A stretch of DNA of 64,000 nucleotides from the NCBI RefSeq assembly GCF_019623905.1, contig NZ_CP069370.1, positions 2,294,001-2,358,000 on the forward strand. Reading direction: 5' to 3'. This DNA is from Neotabrizicola shimadae (GTDB taxonomy: Bacteria; Pseudomonadota; Alphaproteobacteria; Rhodobacterales; Rhodobacteraceae). The position numbers were made by a program, and so were the translations under genes. How positions within the stretch are numbered: position 1 is the stretch's first letter; every line of letters begins with the position of its first letter. The notes under the pieces are model-generated. The model was given only the letters and a program-made list of their open reading frames with translations, ran no database searches and was not told the DNA's origin. Positions 26,801 to 36,785 of this stretch are shown piece by piece.

Positions 26801-29326
26801 CTACTCGGCCGAGCGCAGCACCTGGGCCGGGCGGGCGGCCAGCGGGCGGAGCGCGAAGAGGAGCCCCGCGAGCATCACCGCCAGCACACCGCCTGCGACA
26901 ATGCCGATGGCCGAGACCGGCTCGAAGGCATAGTCCACCTCCATCACGAAGGTCATGACCGCCCAGCCCGCGATACCGCCGGCCACCACGGCGACCAGAC
27001 CCGCCGCAGCGCCCATCAGCGCGGCGCGCAGCGCGAAGCTGGCGAGGATACGCCCCCGCGTGGCGCCCAGGACCTTGAGCACCGCCGCCTCGTAGACCCG
27101 CGCGCGTTCCCCCGCCGCCGCCGCACCGATCAGCACGGCAAAGCCGGTGACAAGCGTGGCCGCCGCCGCCCAGGCGGTGGCGGTGGCGATGGCCGACAGC
27201 GCCTCGGTCACGCGGCCGATGGCTTCCTTGACCGAAATGCCGGTGACATTGGGCATCTGCCGCCCGATGTCGCGGGCGATCTGCGCCTCGGCTTCCGGCT
27301 CGGCATAGACGGTGGCGATCCAGGAATGGGGCGCGCCCTGCAGGGCGGCCGCATCCATCACCATGACGAAACCCATGCCGGCATTGGAGAAATCGACCTC
27401 GCGGAAGCTGGTGACGCGCGCGGTCAGGTCACGGCCCAGCACATTGACGGTGATGGTATCGCCGAGTTTCAGGCCGATCTCTTCGGCCTCCTGCGCTGCA
27501 AAGCTGATCTGCGGCTCGCCGGCATAGCCCTTGGGCCACCATGCGCCGGCGGTCAGCTTCGTGCCCTCGGGCAGGTCATCGGCGTAGCTGAGGCCCCGGT
27601 CGCCGCGCACCACCCAGTGCTCGCCCGCCACTTCCTTGGCCGGGCGGCCGTTGATCTGGGTGATGACGCCGCGCAGCATCGGCGCGCTTTCGGTTTCGGA
27701 CACCGCCGGGTCATCCTGCATCCGCTGGCGGAACCTGTCGATCTGGTCGGGCTGGATGTCGATAAAGAAGAACGAGGGTGCCCGTGCGGGCAGGTCGCGC
27801 ACGATGGCGGCGCGCAGGTTGGCGTCGATCTGGCCTACGGCGGCCAGGACGGAAAGCCCAAGACCAAGCGAGAGGACGACCGAACGCGCCTCGGGCCCCG
27901 GCCCACCGACCGAGGCAAGCGCGAGGCGCAAGCCGGTGCGGCCTTGCATCAGGCGCGACCGGGCGAGCGCGCGGGCGGCGCGGCGCAGGCCCGAGGCGGC
28001 GAGCGCCAGCACGAAAAGCGCCGCCAGGATGCCGCCGGCCGAGCCGAGCGCGATCTTCCAAAGGCCCGAAAACCAGACCGCCCCGCCGATCAGCAGGCCT
28101 GCAAGCGCGGCAATGGCGACGAGATGACGAGCGGCGGGCCAGCCGCGCGTGCCTGCGTCGCCCCGGTAGAGCGCCGCGGCGCGCACCCGTTCCACCCGCG
28201 CCAGCGGCCAGAGCGCGAAGAGGAAGGCGGTGACGAAACCGTAGAAGGCCGCCTCGATCAGCGGCTGCGGATAGGGCGCGATATCCGCCGGAAAGGGCAG
28301 CGCGGATTCGATGGGGCCGGAGAAGGCGACCGGCACGCCGACGCCCAGCATGAGGCCAAGGGCGATGCCGAAGGCCGCCAGAACCGCGACCTGCATCAGG
28401 TAGATGCGAAAGATCAGCGGCCCGGTCGCGCCCAGGGTCTTCAGTGTGGCGATGGTGGCGGTCTTGCCATCCAGGTAGGCGCGCACCGCGGCAGAGACGC
28501 CAATGCCGCCCACGGCCAGCCCTGCAAGACCCACGAGCACGAGGAAAGACCCCATCCGGTCCACGAAATTCTCGACCCCCGGCGCGGCGCGGCGGCTGTC
28601 GGCCCACCGCATCCCCTTGTCCTTGAAGGCTGTTTCGGCTTCGGCCTCCAGCGCGGCCAGATCGGTGCCGGCCGGTACGGTCAGGCGGTATTGCGTTTCA
28701 TAAAGCGTGCCGGGGCCGATCAGCCCGCTGTTGGCAAGATCGGACGTGCGCACCAGGGTGCGCGGGCCGAAGGAGAAACCGCCGGTGGCGCTGTCGGGTT
28801 CGCGCACAAGGATCGCGCCGACATGGAACTGCTGGGTGCCCAGGGTGAACCGGTCACCCACCGACAGGAACAGCCGGTCGGCGAGCGCCCTGTCCAGCAC
28901 GCCGCCGGGTAGGCCATCCTTCGGGGCGAACGCTTCTTCGAGGCTCGGCGCGCCATCCAGTTCGACCTGGCCCACCAGCGGATAGAGGTCATCCACCGCC
29001 TTGACCTGGGTGAGCGCCGAATCTTCCTGCCCCGCCGGGCCGGCCCGGACCATGGAGCGGAAATCCACCACCTCGGACACCCTGGCGGCGCGGGCGTCGA
29101 TCCAGGCGCGTTCCTCGGGCGTGGCGAAGCGGTAGGTGAATTCCAGTTGCGCATCGCCCCCCAGAAGGACGGCGCCCTGATCGGCCAGCCCCTGTTCGAT
29201 GGAGGCGCGCACAAGGCCCACCCCGGCGATGGCGGCCACGCCGAGCGCGAGGCAGGCGAGAAAGATGCGGAACCCCGCAAGGCCGCCGCGCAATTCGCGC
29301 CGGGCGATGGTCCAGGCGAGGGTCAT
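26801..29326 (-). CDS. ABC transporter permease, FtsX/MacB-like (YbbP-type)
   Basis: 841-aa inner-membrane protein with an N-terminal MTLAWTIARRELRGGLAGFRI helix and large periplasmic domains. Membrane blocks are FLVLVGLAGLAVGGIGV and the FtsX-like C-terminal bundle (ATLVTGFAVLIGAAAAGERARVYEAAVLKVLGA). The ATG at 29326 overlaps the ATPase stop by 4 bp. A much longer open frame to 30643 is only shadow sequence. The arrangement of permease, ATPase and divergent tesA matches the ybbP-ybbA-tesA cluster of gammaproteobacteria. The substrate is unknown; lipid or lipoprotein handling is plausible. Confidence 0.92.
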   Translation of the reverse strand: MTLAWTIARRELRGGLAGFRIFLACLALGVAAIAGVGLVRASIEQGLADQGAVLLGGDAQLEFTYRFATPEERAWIDARAARVSEVVDFRSMVRAGPAGQEDSALTQVKAVDDLYPLVGQVELDGAPSLEEAFAPKDGLPGGVLDRALADRLFLSVGDRFTLGTQQFHVGAILVREPDSATGGFSFGPRTLVRTSDLANSGLIGPGTLYETQYRLTVPAGTDLAALEAEAETAFKDKGMRWADSRRAAPGVENFVDRMGSFLVLVGLAGLAVGGIGVSAAVRAYLDGKTATIATLKTLGATGPLIFRIYLMQVAVLAAFGIALGLMLGVGVPVAFSGPIESALPFPADIAPYPQPLIEAAFYGFVTAFLFALWPLARVERVRAAALYRGDAGTRGWPAARHLVAIAALAGLLIGGAVWFSGLWKIALGSAGGILAALFVLALAASGLRRAARALARSRLMQGRTGLRLALASVGGPGPEARSVVLSLGLGLSVLAAVGQIDANLRAAIVRDLPARAPSFFFIDIQPDQIDRFRQRMQDDPAVSETESAPMLRGVITQINGRPAKEVAGEHWVVRGDRGLSYADDLPEGTKLTAGAWWPKGYAGEPQISFAAQEAEEIGLKLGDTITVNVLGRDLTARVTSFREVDFSNAGMGFVMVMDAAALQGAPHSWIATVYAEPEAEAQIARDIGRQMPNVTGISVKEAIGRVTEALSAIATATAWAAAATLVTGFAVLIGAAAAGERARVYEAAVLKVLGATRGRILASFALRAALMGAAAGLVAVVAGGIAGWAVMTFVMEVDYAFEPVSAIGIVAGGVLAVMLAGLLFALRPLAARPAQVLRSAE

Positions 29327-30036
29327 GCCTGCGCCCCGGCCACGGGACGGGCCATGCCGCCCGTCTCGCCCTCGATCACCCCGTCGCGCAGCCGGATCAC
29401 CCGGTCGCAGCGGTCGGCGAGTTCGGGGGCATGGGTGACGAGCACCAGAGTCGCGCCGTGGCGGTCGCGCAGGCCGAAGAGAAGCTCCATGATCGCGGTG
29501 CCGTTCACGCCGTCGAGGTTGCCGGTCGGCTCGTCGGCCAGAAGGATCGCGGGGCGCGGCACGGCGGCGCGGGCCAGTGCCACGCGCTGCTGCTCGCCCC
29601 CCGACATCTGGGCGGGGTAATGGTCCTTGCGCGCGCCGAGGCCGACCGCCTCCAGTTCTACGGCCGCACGGGCGAAGGCATCGGCTGCCCCCATCAATTC
29701 CAGGGGAACAGCCACGTTTTCCAGCGCGGTCATGGTGGGAATCAGGTGGAAGCTCTGGAACACCACGCCCATATTCCCCCGGCGGAACCGGGCCAGCGCG
29801 TCCTCGTCCATCGCGGTCAGGTCCTGTCCGAGGGCGGTGACGCGGCCGGATGTGGCGCGTTCCAACCCGCCCAGAAGCATGAGGAGAGACGACTTGCCCG
29901 AACCCGATGGCCCGATGAGACCCAGCGTCTCGCCACGCGCGACGTTCAGCGTGATGCCCTTGAGGATGTCGACCGGCCCGGCATTGCCGGCAAGGGTAAG
30001 CCGCGCTTCGGAAAGCGCGATAACGGGATCGGTCAT
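29323..30036 (-). CDS. ABC transporter ATP-binding protein (YbbA/LolD-like)
   Basis: 237-aa ATPase. Walker A GPSGSGKSS, Q-loop VFQSFHLIPTM, signature MSGGEQQRVALARA, Walker B ILLADEPTGNLDG, H-loop VTHAPELA. These belong to the MacB/LolD/YbbA subfamily that powers FtsX-type permeases. The start is ATG 30036 (MTDPVIALS). It is first gene of the ATPase-permease operon, divergent from the esterase. Confidence 0.93.
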   Translation of the reverse strand: MTDPVIALSEARLTLAGNAGPVDILKGITLNVARGETLGLIGPSGSGKSSLLMLLGGLERATSGRVTALGQDLTAMDEDALARFRRGNMGVVFQSFHLIPTMTALENVAVPLELMGAADAFARAAVELEAVGLGARKDHYPAQMSGGEQQRVALARAAVPRPAILLADEPTGNLDGVNGTAIMELLFGLRDRHGATLVLVTHAPELADRCDRVIRLRDGVIEGETGGMARPVAGAQA

Positions 30037-30088
30037 CAACTCTGCCCTTCTTGCCTGTCGTGCCCTTGGATATGGCGCGGCGCGGGCC

Positions 30089-30721
30089 TTGCGCAATGTC
30101 ACTTTGGCGTGCGCGCTGGTTTTGCCGGGCGTTGCGGCGGCAGAGCCGGTGCAGGTGGTGGCCCTGGGCGACAGCCTGACCGCCGGATACGGGCTGGCGG
30201 AGGGCGAGGGCTTCGTGCCGCAGTTGCAGGAATGGCTGAAGGCCAATGGCTCGGATGCGGTGGTGGCGAATGCCGGGGTGTCGGGGGATACCACGGCGGG
30301 GGGCCTGTCGCGGCTCGACTGGGCGCTGGCGCCGGGGGCGGATGCGCTGATCGTGACGCTGGGGGGCAACGACATGCTGCGGGGGATCGACCCCAAGGCC
30401 ACGCGGGCCAACCTGGACGCGATCCTTGCCAAGGCGCAGGAGAAGGGGCTGCCGGTGCTGCTGGTGGGGATGCAGGCGCCGGGGAACTATGGGCCGGAGT
30501 ACAAGGCGGCCTTCGATGCGGCCTATCCGGAACTGGCGGCGTCGCATCGGGTGCTGTTCGCGGAAAGCTTCCTGGGCCCGCTGATCGCCCAGGCGCCGGA
30601 TGCGGCGGCGCTGGCGCCCTGGCTGCAGGCGGATGGCATCCATCCCAATGCGGACGGGGTGAAGATCATCGTGGCGGGGCTGGGGCCGAAGGTGCTGGAA
30701 CTTGTCGGGCAGGTGAAATAA
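30089..30721 (+). CDS. tesA: Arylesterase / TesA-like SGNH hydrolase
   Basis: Periplasmic lysophospholipase/thioesterase of the GDSL family, about 210 aa. The catalytic Ser is in VALGDSLTAGYGL (block I). The oxyanion residues are in GGNDMLRG (block III) and the Asp-His dyad is in DGIHPN (block V). There is no ATG start: the best candidate is TTG 30089, giving a signal peptide RNVTLACALVLPGVAAA before EPVQ. An earlier non-ATG start is possible. It is divergent from the ABC genes, as in the tesA-ybbA-ybbP cluster. Confidence 0.88.
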   Translation: MRNVTLACALVLPGVAAAEPVQVVALGDSLTAGYGLAEGEGFVPQLQEWLKANGSDAVVANAGVSGDTTAGGLSRLDWALAPGADALIVTLGGNDMLRGIDPKATRANLDAILAKAQEKGLPVLLVGMQAPGNYGPEYKAAFDAAYPELAASHRVLFAESFLGPLIAQAPDAAALAPWLQADGIHPNADGVKIIVAGLGPKVLELVGQVK

Positions 30722-30800
30722 CCCTTGGCCGCGCGGCGATGGCGAGGCCGGCGGCAGAGCCCCCGAGGTTGTTTGGGAACAGAAGAAGGGGGGGAGAGGG

Positions 30801-32210
30801 ATGCAGGATTTCCTGGCGGAGCTGGCGGGAATCGTCGGAGCGGCGCATGTCCTGACCGGTGCGGATGTGGAGCGGTTCGCGAAGGATGCGAGCGGGCACT
30901 ACCACGCGGCGCCGCTGGCGGTGGTGCGGCCGGGATCGGTGGCCGAGGTTTCGGCGGTGGTGACGGCGGCGGGGCGCGCGGGGGTGCCGGTCGTGCCGAT
31001 CTCGGGCAATACCGGGATCGTCGGCGGCACGATGACCGAGGGCGGGCTGATGCTGTCGGTCGAGCGGCTGAACCGTATCCGCGAATTGCGCCCCGGCGCG
31101 CGGGTGGCGGTGGTCGAGGCGGGGGTGGTGCTGGACCGGCTGCACGAGGCGGCGGCGGCGCATGACCTGTATTTCCCGCTGTGGTTCGGCGCGCGCGGCT
31201 CGGCGATGATCGGCGGGGTGCTGTCCACCAATGCCGGCGGGTCGAACGTGCTGCGCTATGGCTCCACCCGCGCGCTCTGCCTGGGGCTGGAGGTGGTGCT
31301 GGCTGATGGCCGGGTGCTGAACCTGATGAGCGAACTGCACAAGGACAATTCCGGCTATGACCTGAAGCAAATGTTCATCGGGGCCGAGGGCACGCTGGGC
31401 GTGATCACGGCGGCGGTGATGAAGCTGGTCCCGGCGCCCAGGGCCCATGCCACGGCCTGTATCGCGATGGACCGGCTGGGGCCGGCGCTGGAGCTTCTGA
31501 ACCGCTGCCAGAAAGCCTCGGGCGGGCTGGTGGAGGCGTTCGAGTTCATGCCTGACACCTACATGCGCCAGTTGCGCAAGGTGCGGCCAGACCTGGGCCT
31601 GCCTTTCGAGACCATCCCGCCCGTCACCATCATGATCGAGCTGGGCGCCACCGCCCCGGCGCTGGCCGAGGCCGGACCGGATGGCAGCGTGGCCCTGGCC
31701 ACGATCCTTGAAGACGCTCTGGGCGAGATGCTGGAGGCAGGGCTCATCACCGATGCGGTCTTTGCCCGCACCGAGGCGCAGCGGCGCGCGATGTGGGCGC
31801 GGCGCGAGGCGGCGGCCGAGATCACCTATGCCCGGATGCCTGCCATCGACACCGACATCGCCATGCCGCTGGACGCGGTAGAGACCTTTCTCGCAAGGTT
31901 CCACGACCGCCTGCCCGCCATCGACGCCGGGGCCGAGACCTTTACCGTGGCGCATCTGGGCGATGGCAACCTGCATTTCACCGTGTTTCCAACCGATGGC
32001 TCTCCCGAAATGCATGACCGGGTGGTCGAGGCGATCGAGGATGTGGTGCAGGACCTGCGCGGCACCTTCTCGGCCGAACATGGCGTCGGCCTGTCGAAGA
32101 AGAACTCGATGGCGCGGCGCAAGGACCCCGTCGCGCTGGACGTGATGCGCGCCGTCAAGACGGCGCTGGACCCGACCAACCTGATGAACCCCGGCAAGAT
32201 CATCCCCTGA
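30801..32210 (+). CDS. FAD-binding oxidoreductase, D-2-hydroxyacid (2-hydroxyglutarate-like) dehydrogenase
   Basis: Flavoprotein of the VAO/GlcD group, 469 aa, oxidising a D-2-hydroxyacid to the 2-oxoacid. The FAD-binding PCMH domain has VVPISGNTGIVGG, MIGGVLSTNAGGSNVLRYG and GAEGTLGVITAAVMKL. The C-terminal cap domain has FTVAHLGDGNLHF and EHGVGLSKKNSM. GlcD, D-lactate and D-2-hydroxyglutarate dehydrogenases share these motifs; the absence of glcE/glcF neighbours favours a single-subunit enzyme. The stop shares one base with the next gene's ATG. Confidence 0.9.
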   Translation: MQDFLAELAGIVGAAHVLTGADVERFAKDASGHYHAAPLAVVRPGSVAEVSAVVTAAGRAGVPVVPISGNTGIVGGTMTEGGLMLSVERLNRIRELRPGARVAVVEAGVVLDRLHEAAAAHDLYFPLWFGARGSAMIGGVLSTNAGGSNVLRYGSTRALCLGLEVVLADGRVLNLMSELHKDNSGYDLKQMFIGAEGTLGVITAAVMKLVPAPRAHATACIAMDRLGPALELLNRCQKASGGLVEAFEFMPDTYMRQLRKVRPDLGLPFETIPPVTIMIELGATAPALAEAGPDGSVALATILEDALGEMLEAGLITDAVFARTEAQRRAMWARREAAAEITYARMPAIDTDIAMPLDAVETFLARFHDRLPAIDAGAETFTVAHLGDGNLHFTVFPTDGSPEMHDRVVEAIEDVVQDLRGTFSAEHGVGLSKKNSMARRKDPVALDVMRAVKTALDPTNLMNPGKIIP

Positions 32211-33403
32211 TGTCCACGCTTGGCCTTGTTGCACGGCAGCCGGTGCTGGCAGGCATCGCGCTGGCGCTTTTGCTGCTGGGAGGGCTGAATGCCTCGGTCT
32301 ACACCTACCAGTCCCTGATCGCGATCGAGCGGATCGGCCTGTCGCATGGCGCCTATGCCGGGCTGATGGTGCTGGCCTCGTCGGTGGCGGTGACGACCTC
32401 GGTCCTGCTGGGCGTGCTGTCGGACCAGATGTTCGACCGCCGGGCGGTGGCCCTGTTCACCGCGGCCTGCGGTGCGGTGGGCGTGGGGGCGATGGCGGTG
32501 GCGCCGGGGGTCTGGACGCTGATCCTGTGCCACGGGCTGATGCTGCCCGTGCACATGAGCCTTTATGGACAGATTTTCGCGCTGTCGCGGCTGGCGACCG
32601 GCACCATGCCGGGCGAGAGGGACGCGATCCAGTCCACCGTTCGGTCGGCCATGTCGCTGAGCTTTCTGGGCATGATGCTGTTCTGGACCTGGGCCTTTTC
32701 GCGCGGCGCAGATGTGATGTCGGTCTATCTGACCGGCAGCGCGGTGGCGGTGGTTCTGGTGGCGGTGATCGCGAAGGTCTGGCCGCGCGATGCCGAGGCG
32801 ACCTGGGAAGACGCGCCGCCCGCGCTGAACCTGCCCGCTGCGCTGGCCCAGATCGGCCGGCCGCGGGTTCTGGTGCGGCTGGTCTGCATGGGATTGGTCG
32901 CCACGGCGGGGCTGTTGTTCATGGCGCTGGCCTCGCTGGTGTTCGAGGCGGCGCCGGGACGGGGGCCCGAGGCGATGGCCCTGTACTGGGGCATGGTGGC
33001 GGGCTGGGAGATCCCGGCGATGCTGGTTCTGCCGCGCTGGCTGAACCGGCTGCCGCGCGCGCGGATGCTGCTGATCGGCGCGGCGATCTATGGCACACAT
33101 CTGGCCCTGATGCCGGTTCTGGTGGGCACGCCGCTGATCTGGGCTCTGCCGGTGCTGGCGGGGCTGGGCGGTGCTTTGCTGATCATCATGCCCATCGGGT
33201 ATTACCAGGATCTCATGGAGGGCCAGCCGGGCACCGCCGGGGCGCTGATGGCGGTGCAAAGGCTGATGGGCGACATCCTGGCCGCGGCGGCCTTTGCCAT
33301 CGGCATGGCGCTTGGCGGGCCGGAACTGACGGCGCTGGCCGGGGCGGCGATGGCGGTTCTGGGCGCAACGGCACTGGTGATGGTGGACCGGCGCCGGGGG
33401 TGA
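32210..33403 (+). CDS. MFS transporter (first of a tandem pair)
   Basis: 397-aa integral membrane protein with about 12 hydrophobic helices, start MSTLGLVARQPVLAGIAL. The MFS A-like loop is GVLSDQMFDRRAVAL. It resembles sugar-efflux (SetA-like) carriers, but the substrate is unknown. ATG 32210 overlaps the upstream dehydrogenase stop by one base, so they are co-transcribed. Matching landmarks in the next gene (YGQIFALSRLA, GRGPEAMALYWGMVAGWEIP, GYYQDLMEGQPGTAGALMA) show a tandem duplication. Confidence 0.88.
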   Translation: MSTLGLVARQPVLAGIALALLLLGGLNASVYTYQSLIAIERIGLSHGAYAGLMVLASSVAVTTSVLLGVLSDQMFDRRAVALFTAACGAVGVGAMAVAPGVWTLILCHGLMLPVHMSLYGQIFALSRLATGTMPGERDAIQSTVRSAMSLSFLGMMLFWTWAFSRGADVMSVYLTGSAVAVVLVAVIAKVWPRDAEATWEDAPPALNLPAALAQIGRPRVLVRLVCMGLVATAGLLFMALASLVFEAAPGRGPEAMALYWGMVAGWEIPAMLVLPRWLNRLPRARMLLIGAAIYGTHLALMPVLVGTPLIWALPVLAGLGGALLIIMPIGYYQDLMEGQPGTAGALMAVQRLMGDILAAAAFAIGMALGGPELTALAGAAMAVLGATALVMVDRRRG

Positions 33404-33491
33404 GGCCGGTGTCCGCCAAGGGGATCGCACCGGATTTCGTATGGAATCCGCACCTTCCCTTCCACCCGCGCCCGCGCTACCGCTGTCGCCC

Positions 33492-34682
33492 ATGTCCGCC
33501 CTTTCCCTTGTCCTGCGCGATCCGGTGCTCCGGCTCGCCTCCGGCCTGTCCTTCCTGCTGGGGGCGCTGGCCTGCACCATCGGTCCCTATGTCTCGGTCC
33601 TGGCGGTCGAGACCTTCGGGCTGGGCGACCGGGGCTATGCGGCGATGCTGGCGCTGTCCACCGCGCTTTCGGTGGCGGCGGCGCTTTGGGTGGGCATCCG
33701 CGCCGACCAGACCGCGCAGCGGCGCGGGCTGACCTTGCTGGCACTGGCGGCGCAGGCCCTGGGGCTGGGCCTGGTGGCCCTGCGGCCCGGCGTGGCGAGT
33801 TTCCTTCTGCACCAGGTCCTGCTGGGGCCTGTCGGAGCCACGGTCTTTGGCCAGATCTTCGCGCTGGCGCGGCTGGCGGCCTCGACCCGGCCGATGGCGG
33901 AACGCGATGCGGTGATGGGTGTGGTGCGTGCGCTGTTCGCCGCGCCCTTCGTGGTGGTGCTGCCGCTGTGGGCGCTGGCCTTCCGCGAGGGGGCGCCGGT
34001 GCTGGCGGTCTATCCGGTGAGCTTTGCGCTGTCGCTGGCCATGCTGGCGGTGACCTGGGCCTTCTGGCCGCGCGACGGGGCGACGCAGTGGGCCGATGCC
34101 CGGTCGGGCTTGAGCTTTGGTGCGGCGCTGCGCGAGCTGTCTCATCCGCGGCTGGTGTCGCGCATCCTGATGCTGGGCGCGGTGGGCAGCATGATGACGC
34201 TGTACATGGCGCTGGCCGGGCTGGTGCTGTCGCCCGCCATAGGGCGCGGCCCTGGCGATGTGGCGCTGTATGTGGGGCTTGTGGCGGGGCTGGAGGTGCC
34301 CTTCATGCTGGCCGTCCCGCGCCTGACGGCGGGCATGGGGCGGGCGCGGGCGATCCTGATCGCCTCGGCCATCTATGTGCTGCACCTTGGGCTGATGCCG
34401 GTGCTGGCGCCGGGGCCGTGGCTGTGGCTTCTGGTGCTGCCGGCCGCGGCGGGGGGCGCCGTCATCATCACCCTGCCCATCGCCTATCTGCAGGACCTTC
34501 TGGCCGAACGGCCCGGTACCGGCGCTTCGCTCATGGCGCTGCAGAAGCTGGCGGGCGACGTGATGGCGGCGCTGGCCTTTGCCCTTGGCGCCTGGATCGC
34601 GGGCTATGCGCTGGTGGCGCTGATCGGCTGCGTCCTGGGGCTGGCCGCGGCGGCCTGGCTGGCGCAGGCCGACCGGCGCTAG
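33492..34682 (+). CDS. MFS transporter (second of a tandem pair)
   Basis: 396 aa from ATG 33492 (MSALSLVLRDPVLRLASGL). That start aligns with the first residue of the paralogue just upstream; an in-frame ATG at 33441 would add 17 residues. Shared landmarks with the neighbour are FGQIFALARLA, GRGPGDVALYVGLVAGLEVP and AYLQDLLAERPGTGASLMA. The copies are well diverged, so the duplication is old. It ends 3 bp from the convergent hemC stop. Substrate unknown. Confidence 0.87.
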   Translation: MSALSLVLRDPVLRLASGLSFLLGALACTIGPYVSVLAVETFGLGDRGYAAMLALSTALSVAAALWVGIRADQTAQRRGLTLLALAAQALGLGLVALRPGVASFLLHQVLLGPVGATVFGQIFALARLAASTRPMAERDAVMGVVRALFAAPFVVVLPLWALAFREGAPVLAVYPVSFALSLAMLAVTWAFWPRDGATQWADARSGLSFGAALRELSHPRLVSRILMLGAVGSMMTLYMALAGLVLSPAIGRGPGDVALYVGLVAGLEVPFMLAVPRLTAGMGRARAILIASAIYVLHLGLMPVLAPGPWLWLLVLPAAAGGAVIITLPIAYLQDLLAERPGTGASLMALQKLAGDVMAALAFALGAWIAGYALVALIGCVLGLAAAAWLAQADRR

Positions 34683-34685
34683 GCG

Positions 34686-35624
34686 TCAGCCAAAGAACCC
34701 CGGCCCTGCCTCGGCCAGCAGCCGCGCCGCCAGGTCGCGGCCCAGGTCCGGGCCGTCGGCCACGGGACCGCGGATGTCGCCCGCCACCACCGCCGACCCG
34801 TCAGGGCGCAGAAGCTCGCCCCTCAGCCAGAGGTTCGCGCCCTCAAGCACGGCCAGCCCGGCGATCGGCGTCTCGCAGGATCCGTCCAGCCGGGCGAGGA
34901 AGGCGCGTTCGGCATCGACTCGCAGGCCGGTCTCGCGGTCGTGGATGGCGTTCAGCATGGCATGGATGCGCCCGTCACCCGCGCGACGTTCCACCCCGAT
35001 GGCGCCCTGGGCCACGGCGGGCAGCATCTCGGCCGGCTCGATGGCCGACTGCGCGACATGGGCCATGCCAAGCCGCGTGAGCCCCGCCATGGCCAGGAAG
35101 GTGGCCTGGGCCACGCCCTCCTCCAGCTTGCGCATCCGGGTCTGGACGTTGCCGCGGAACTCGACCAGGGCCAGGTCGGGGCGGCGGTGACGCAACTGCG
35201 CGCGTCGCCGCAGCGAGGAGGAACCGACCACCGCGCCCTGCGGCAGGTCGGCCAGCCGCAGGGCGACCGGCGAGACGAAGCCGTCACGCACATCGGCGCG
35301 CGGCAGGTAGCAATCCAGCACCAGCCCCTCGGGCTGCTGCGTGGGCATGTCCTTCATGGAATGGACCGCGATGTCGATGCTGCCTGCCAAGAGCGCCTCT
35401 TCGATCTCGCGGGTGAACAGGCCCTTGCCGCCGATCTCTTTCAGCGACTTGTCCTGGATCTGGTCGCCCGTGACCTTGATCACCACGATCTGGAAGGCCG
35501 CCTCCTCCAGCCCGAAGGCGGCCATCAGGCTGCGGCGCGTCTCATGCGCCTGCCACAGCGCAAGGGGCGAGCCGCGGGTGCCGATCTTCAGGGGCGAGGC
35601 GGGGGTGGGAAGGTCCGGTGTCAT
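34686..35624 (-). CDS. hemC: Hydroxymethylbilane synthase (porphobilinogen deaminase)
   Basis: Polymerises four porphobilinogens to hydroxymethylbilane in tetrapyrrole synthesis, 312 aa. N-terminal [14 protein letters not shown], then [25 protein letters not shown], and the dipyrromethane-cofactor Cys250 in [11 protein letters not shown]. The start is ATG 35624 (MTPDLPTP); the longer frame is shadow. It is divergent from hemE with 125 bp between starts, so both haem genes share an intergenic control region. Confidence 0.96.
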   Translation of the reverse strand: MTPDLPTPASPLKIGTRGSPLALWQAHETRRSLMAAFGLEEAAFQIVVIKVTGDQIQDKSLKEIGGKGLFTREIEEALLAGSIDIAVHSMKDMPTQQPEGLVLDCYLPRADVRDGFVSPVALRLADLPQGAVVGSSSLRRRAQLRHRRPDLALVEFRGNVQTRMRKLEEGVAQATFLAMAGLTRLGMAHVAQSAIEPAEMLPAVAQGAIGVERRAGDGRIHAMLNAIHDRETGLRVDAERAFLARLDGSCETPIAGLAVLEGANLWLRGELLRPDGSAVVAGDIRGPVADGPDLGRDLAARLLAEAGPGFFG

Positions 35625-35749
35625 GGGCCAAAGACTTACAGCCGGGGCGCGGTTCCGTCCACTGGGCAGACCGGGGATTGGCGCGGGAAGTGTCACTTCA
35701 GCTTGACATCGCGCCGCATCCCGTGAAGGCAAGGGGCAAGGAGAATGCG

Positions 35750-36781
35750 ATGGCCACCAAGACGATCCTCCGCGCCCTGGCGGGAGAAACCCTTCCCACC
35801 CCGCCGATCTGGATGATGCGTCAGGCGGGCCGCTACCTGCCGGAATACCGCGCCACGCGGGCACAGGCGGGGGATTTCCTGTCGCTCTGCTACACGCCGG
35901 ACCTCGCGGCCGAGGTGACGCTGCAGCCGATCCGCCGCTATCGCTTCGACGCGGCGATCCTGTTCGCCGACATCCTGCTTCTGCCGCAGGCGCTTGGTCC
36001 GAAGCTATGGTTCGAAACCGGCGAGGGGCCCCGGATGGAGACCACCACCACCCCGGCCCAGGTGGCCGCGCTGAAGCCCACCGAGGCGATCCACGACACG
36101 CTGGCGCCGGTCTATGAAACCGTGCGCATCCTGTCGCGCGAACTGCCGAAGGAAACCACGCTGATCGGCTTTGCCGGTGCGCCCTGGACGGTGGCCACCT
36201 ACATGATCGCGGGCCGCGGCACAAAGGACCAGGGTCCCGCCCATGCGCTGAAGGCGGCCGACCGAGCGACCTTCTCCGCGCTGATCGACCGCATCACCGA
36301 GGCGACGATGGAGTACCTCTCTGCCCAGGTCGAGGCCGGGGCCGAGGTGGTGAAGCTGTTCGACAGCTGGGCCGGCAGCCTGAAGGGCCAGGACTTCACC
36401 GATTTCGCGGTGAAGCCCACCGCCCGCATCATAGCGGCCCTGAAGGCCCGCCACCCCGGCCTGCCGGTCATCGCCTTCCCGCGCGAGGCGGGTGAGGGCT
36501 ATACCGGCTTTGCCAGGGCCACCGGCGCCGATTGCGTGGCGCTGGACAATTCGGTTTCTCCGGAATGGGCGGCCGAACATGTGCAGACAGACGGCTGCGT
36601 GCAGGGCAACCTTGACCCGTCCTTCATGGTCACGGGCGGGCCGGCGCTGGTGGAGGCCACGCGCCGCGTGGTGCGCGCCTTTGCCGGCGGGCCGCATATC
36701 TTCAACCTCGGCCACGGCATCACCCCCGATGCCGACCCCGAGAACGTGGCCCTCATGGTGCGGACGGTGCGGGAGGGCTGA
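35750..36781 (+). CDS. hemE: Uroporphyrinogen decarboxylase
   Basis: Decarboxylates uroporphyrinogen III to coproporphyrinogen III, 343 aa, cytosolic TIM barrel. Signatures are [17 protein letters not shown] (N-terminal arginines that bind the substrate), [21 protein letters not shown], and [20 protein letters not shown] 35750 has an AAGGAG element at 35739-35744. It is divergent from hemC. A small secreted-protein gene follows after 4 bp. Confidence 0.97.
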   Translation: MATKTILRALAGETLPTPPIWMMRQAGRYLPEYRATRAQAGDFLSLCYTPDLAAEVTLQPIRRYRFDAAILFADILLLPQALGPKLWFETGEGPRMETTTTPAQVAALKPTEAIHDTLAPVYETVRILSRELPKETTLIGFAGAPWTVATYMIAGRGTKDQGPAHALKAADRATFSALIDRITEATMEYLSAQVEAGAEVVKLFDSWAGSLKGQDFTDFAVKPTARIIAALKARHPGLPVIAFPREAGEGYTGFARATGADCVALDNSVSPEWAAEHVQTDGCVQGNLDPSFMVTGGPALVEATRRVVRAFAGGPHIFNLGHGITPDADPENVALMVRTVREG

Positions 36782-36785
36782 GGCC

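Noticed and set aside
26801-30643. Single 1280-codon minus-strand ORF
   Set aside because: The true permease starts at ATG 29326; the 5' extension lies in the frame shadow of the ATPase and esterase genes, as is common in GC-rich DNA.
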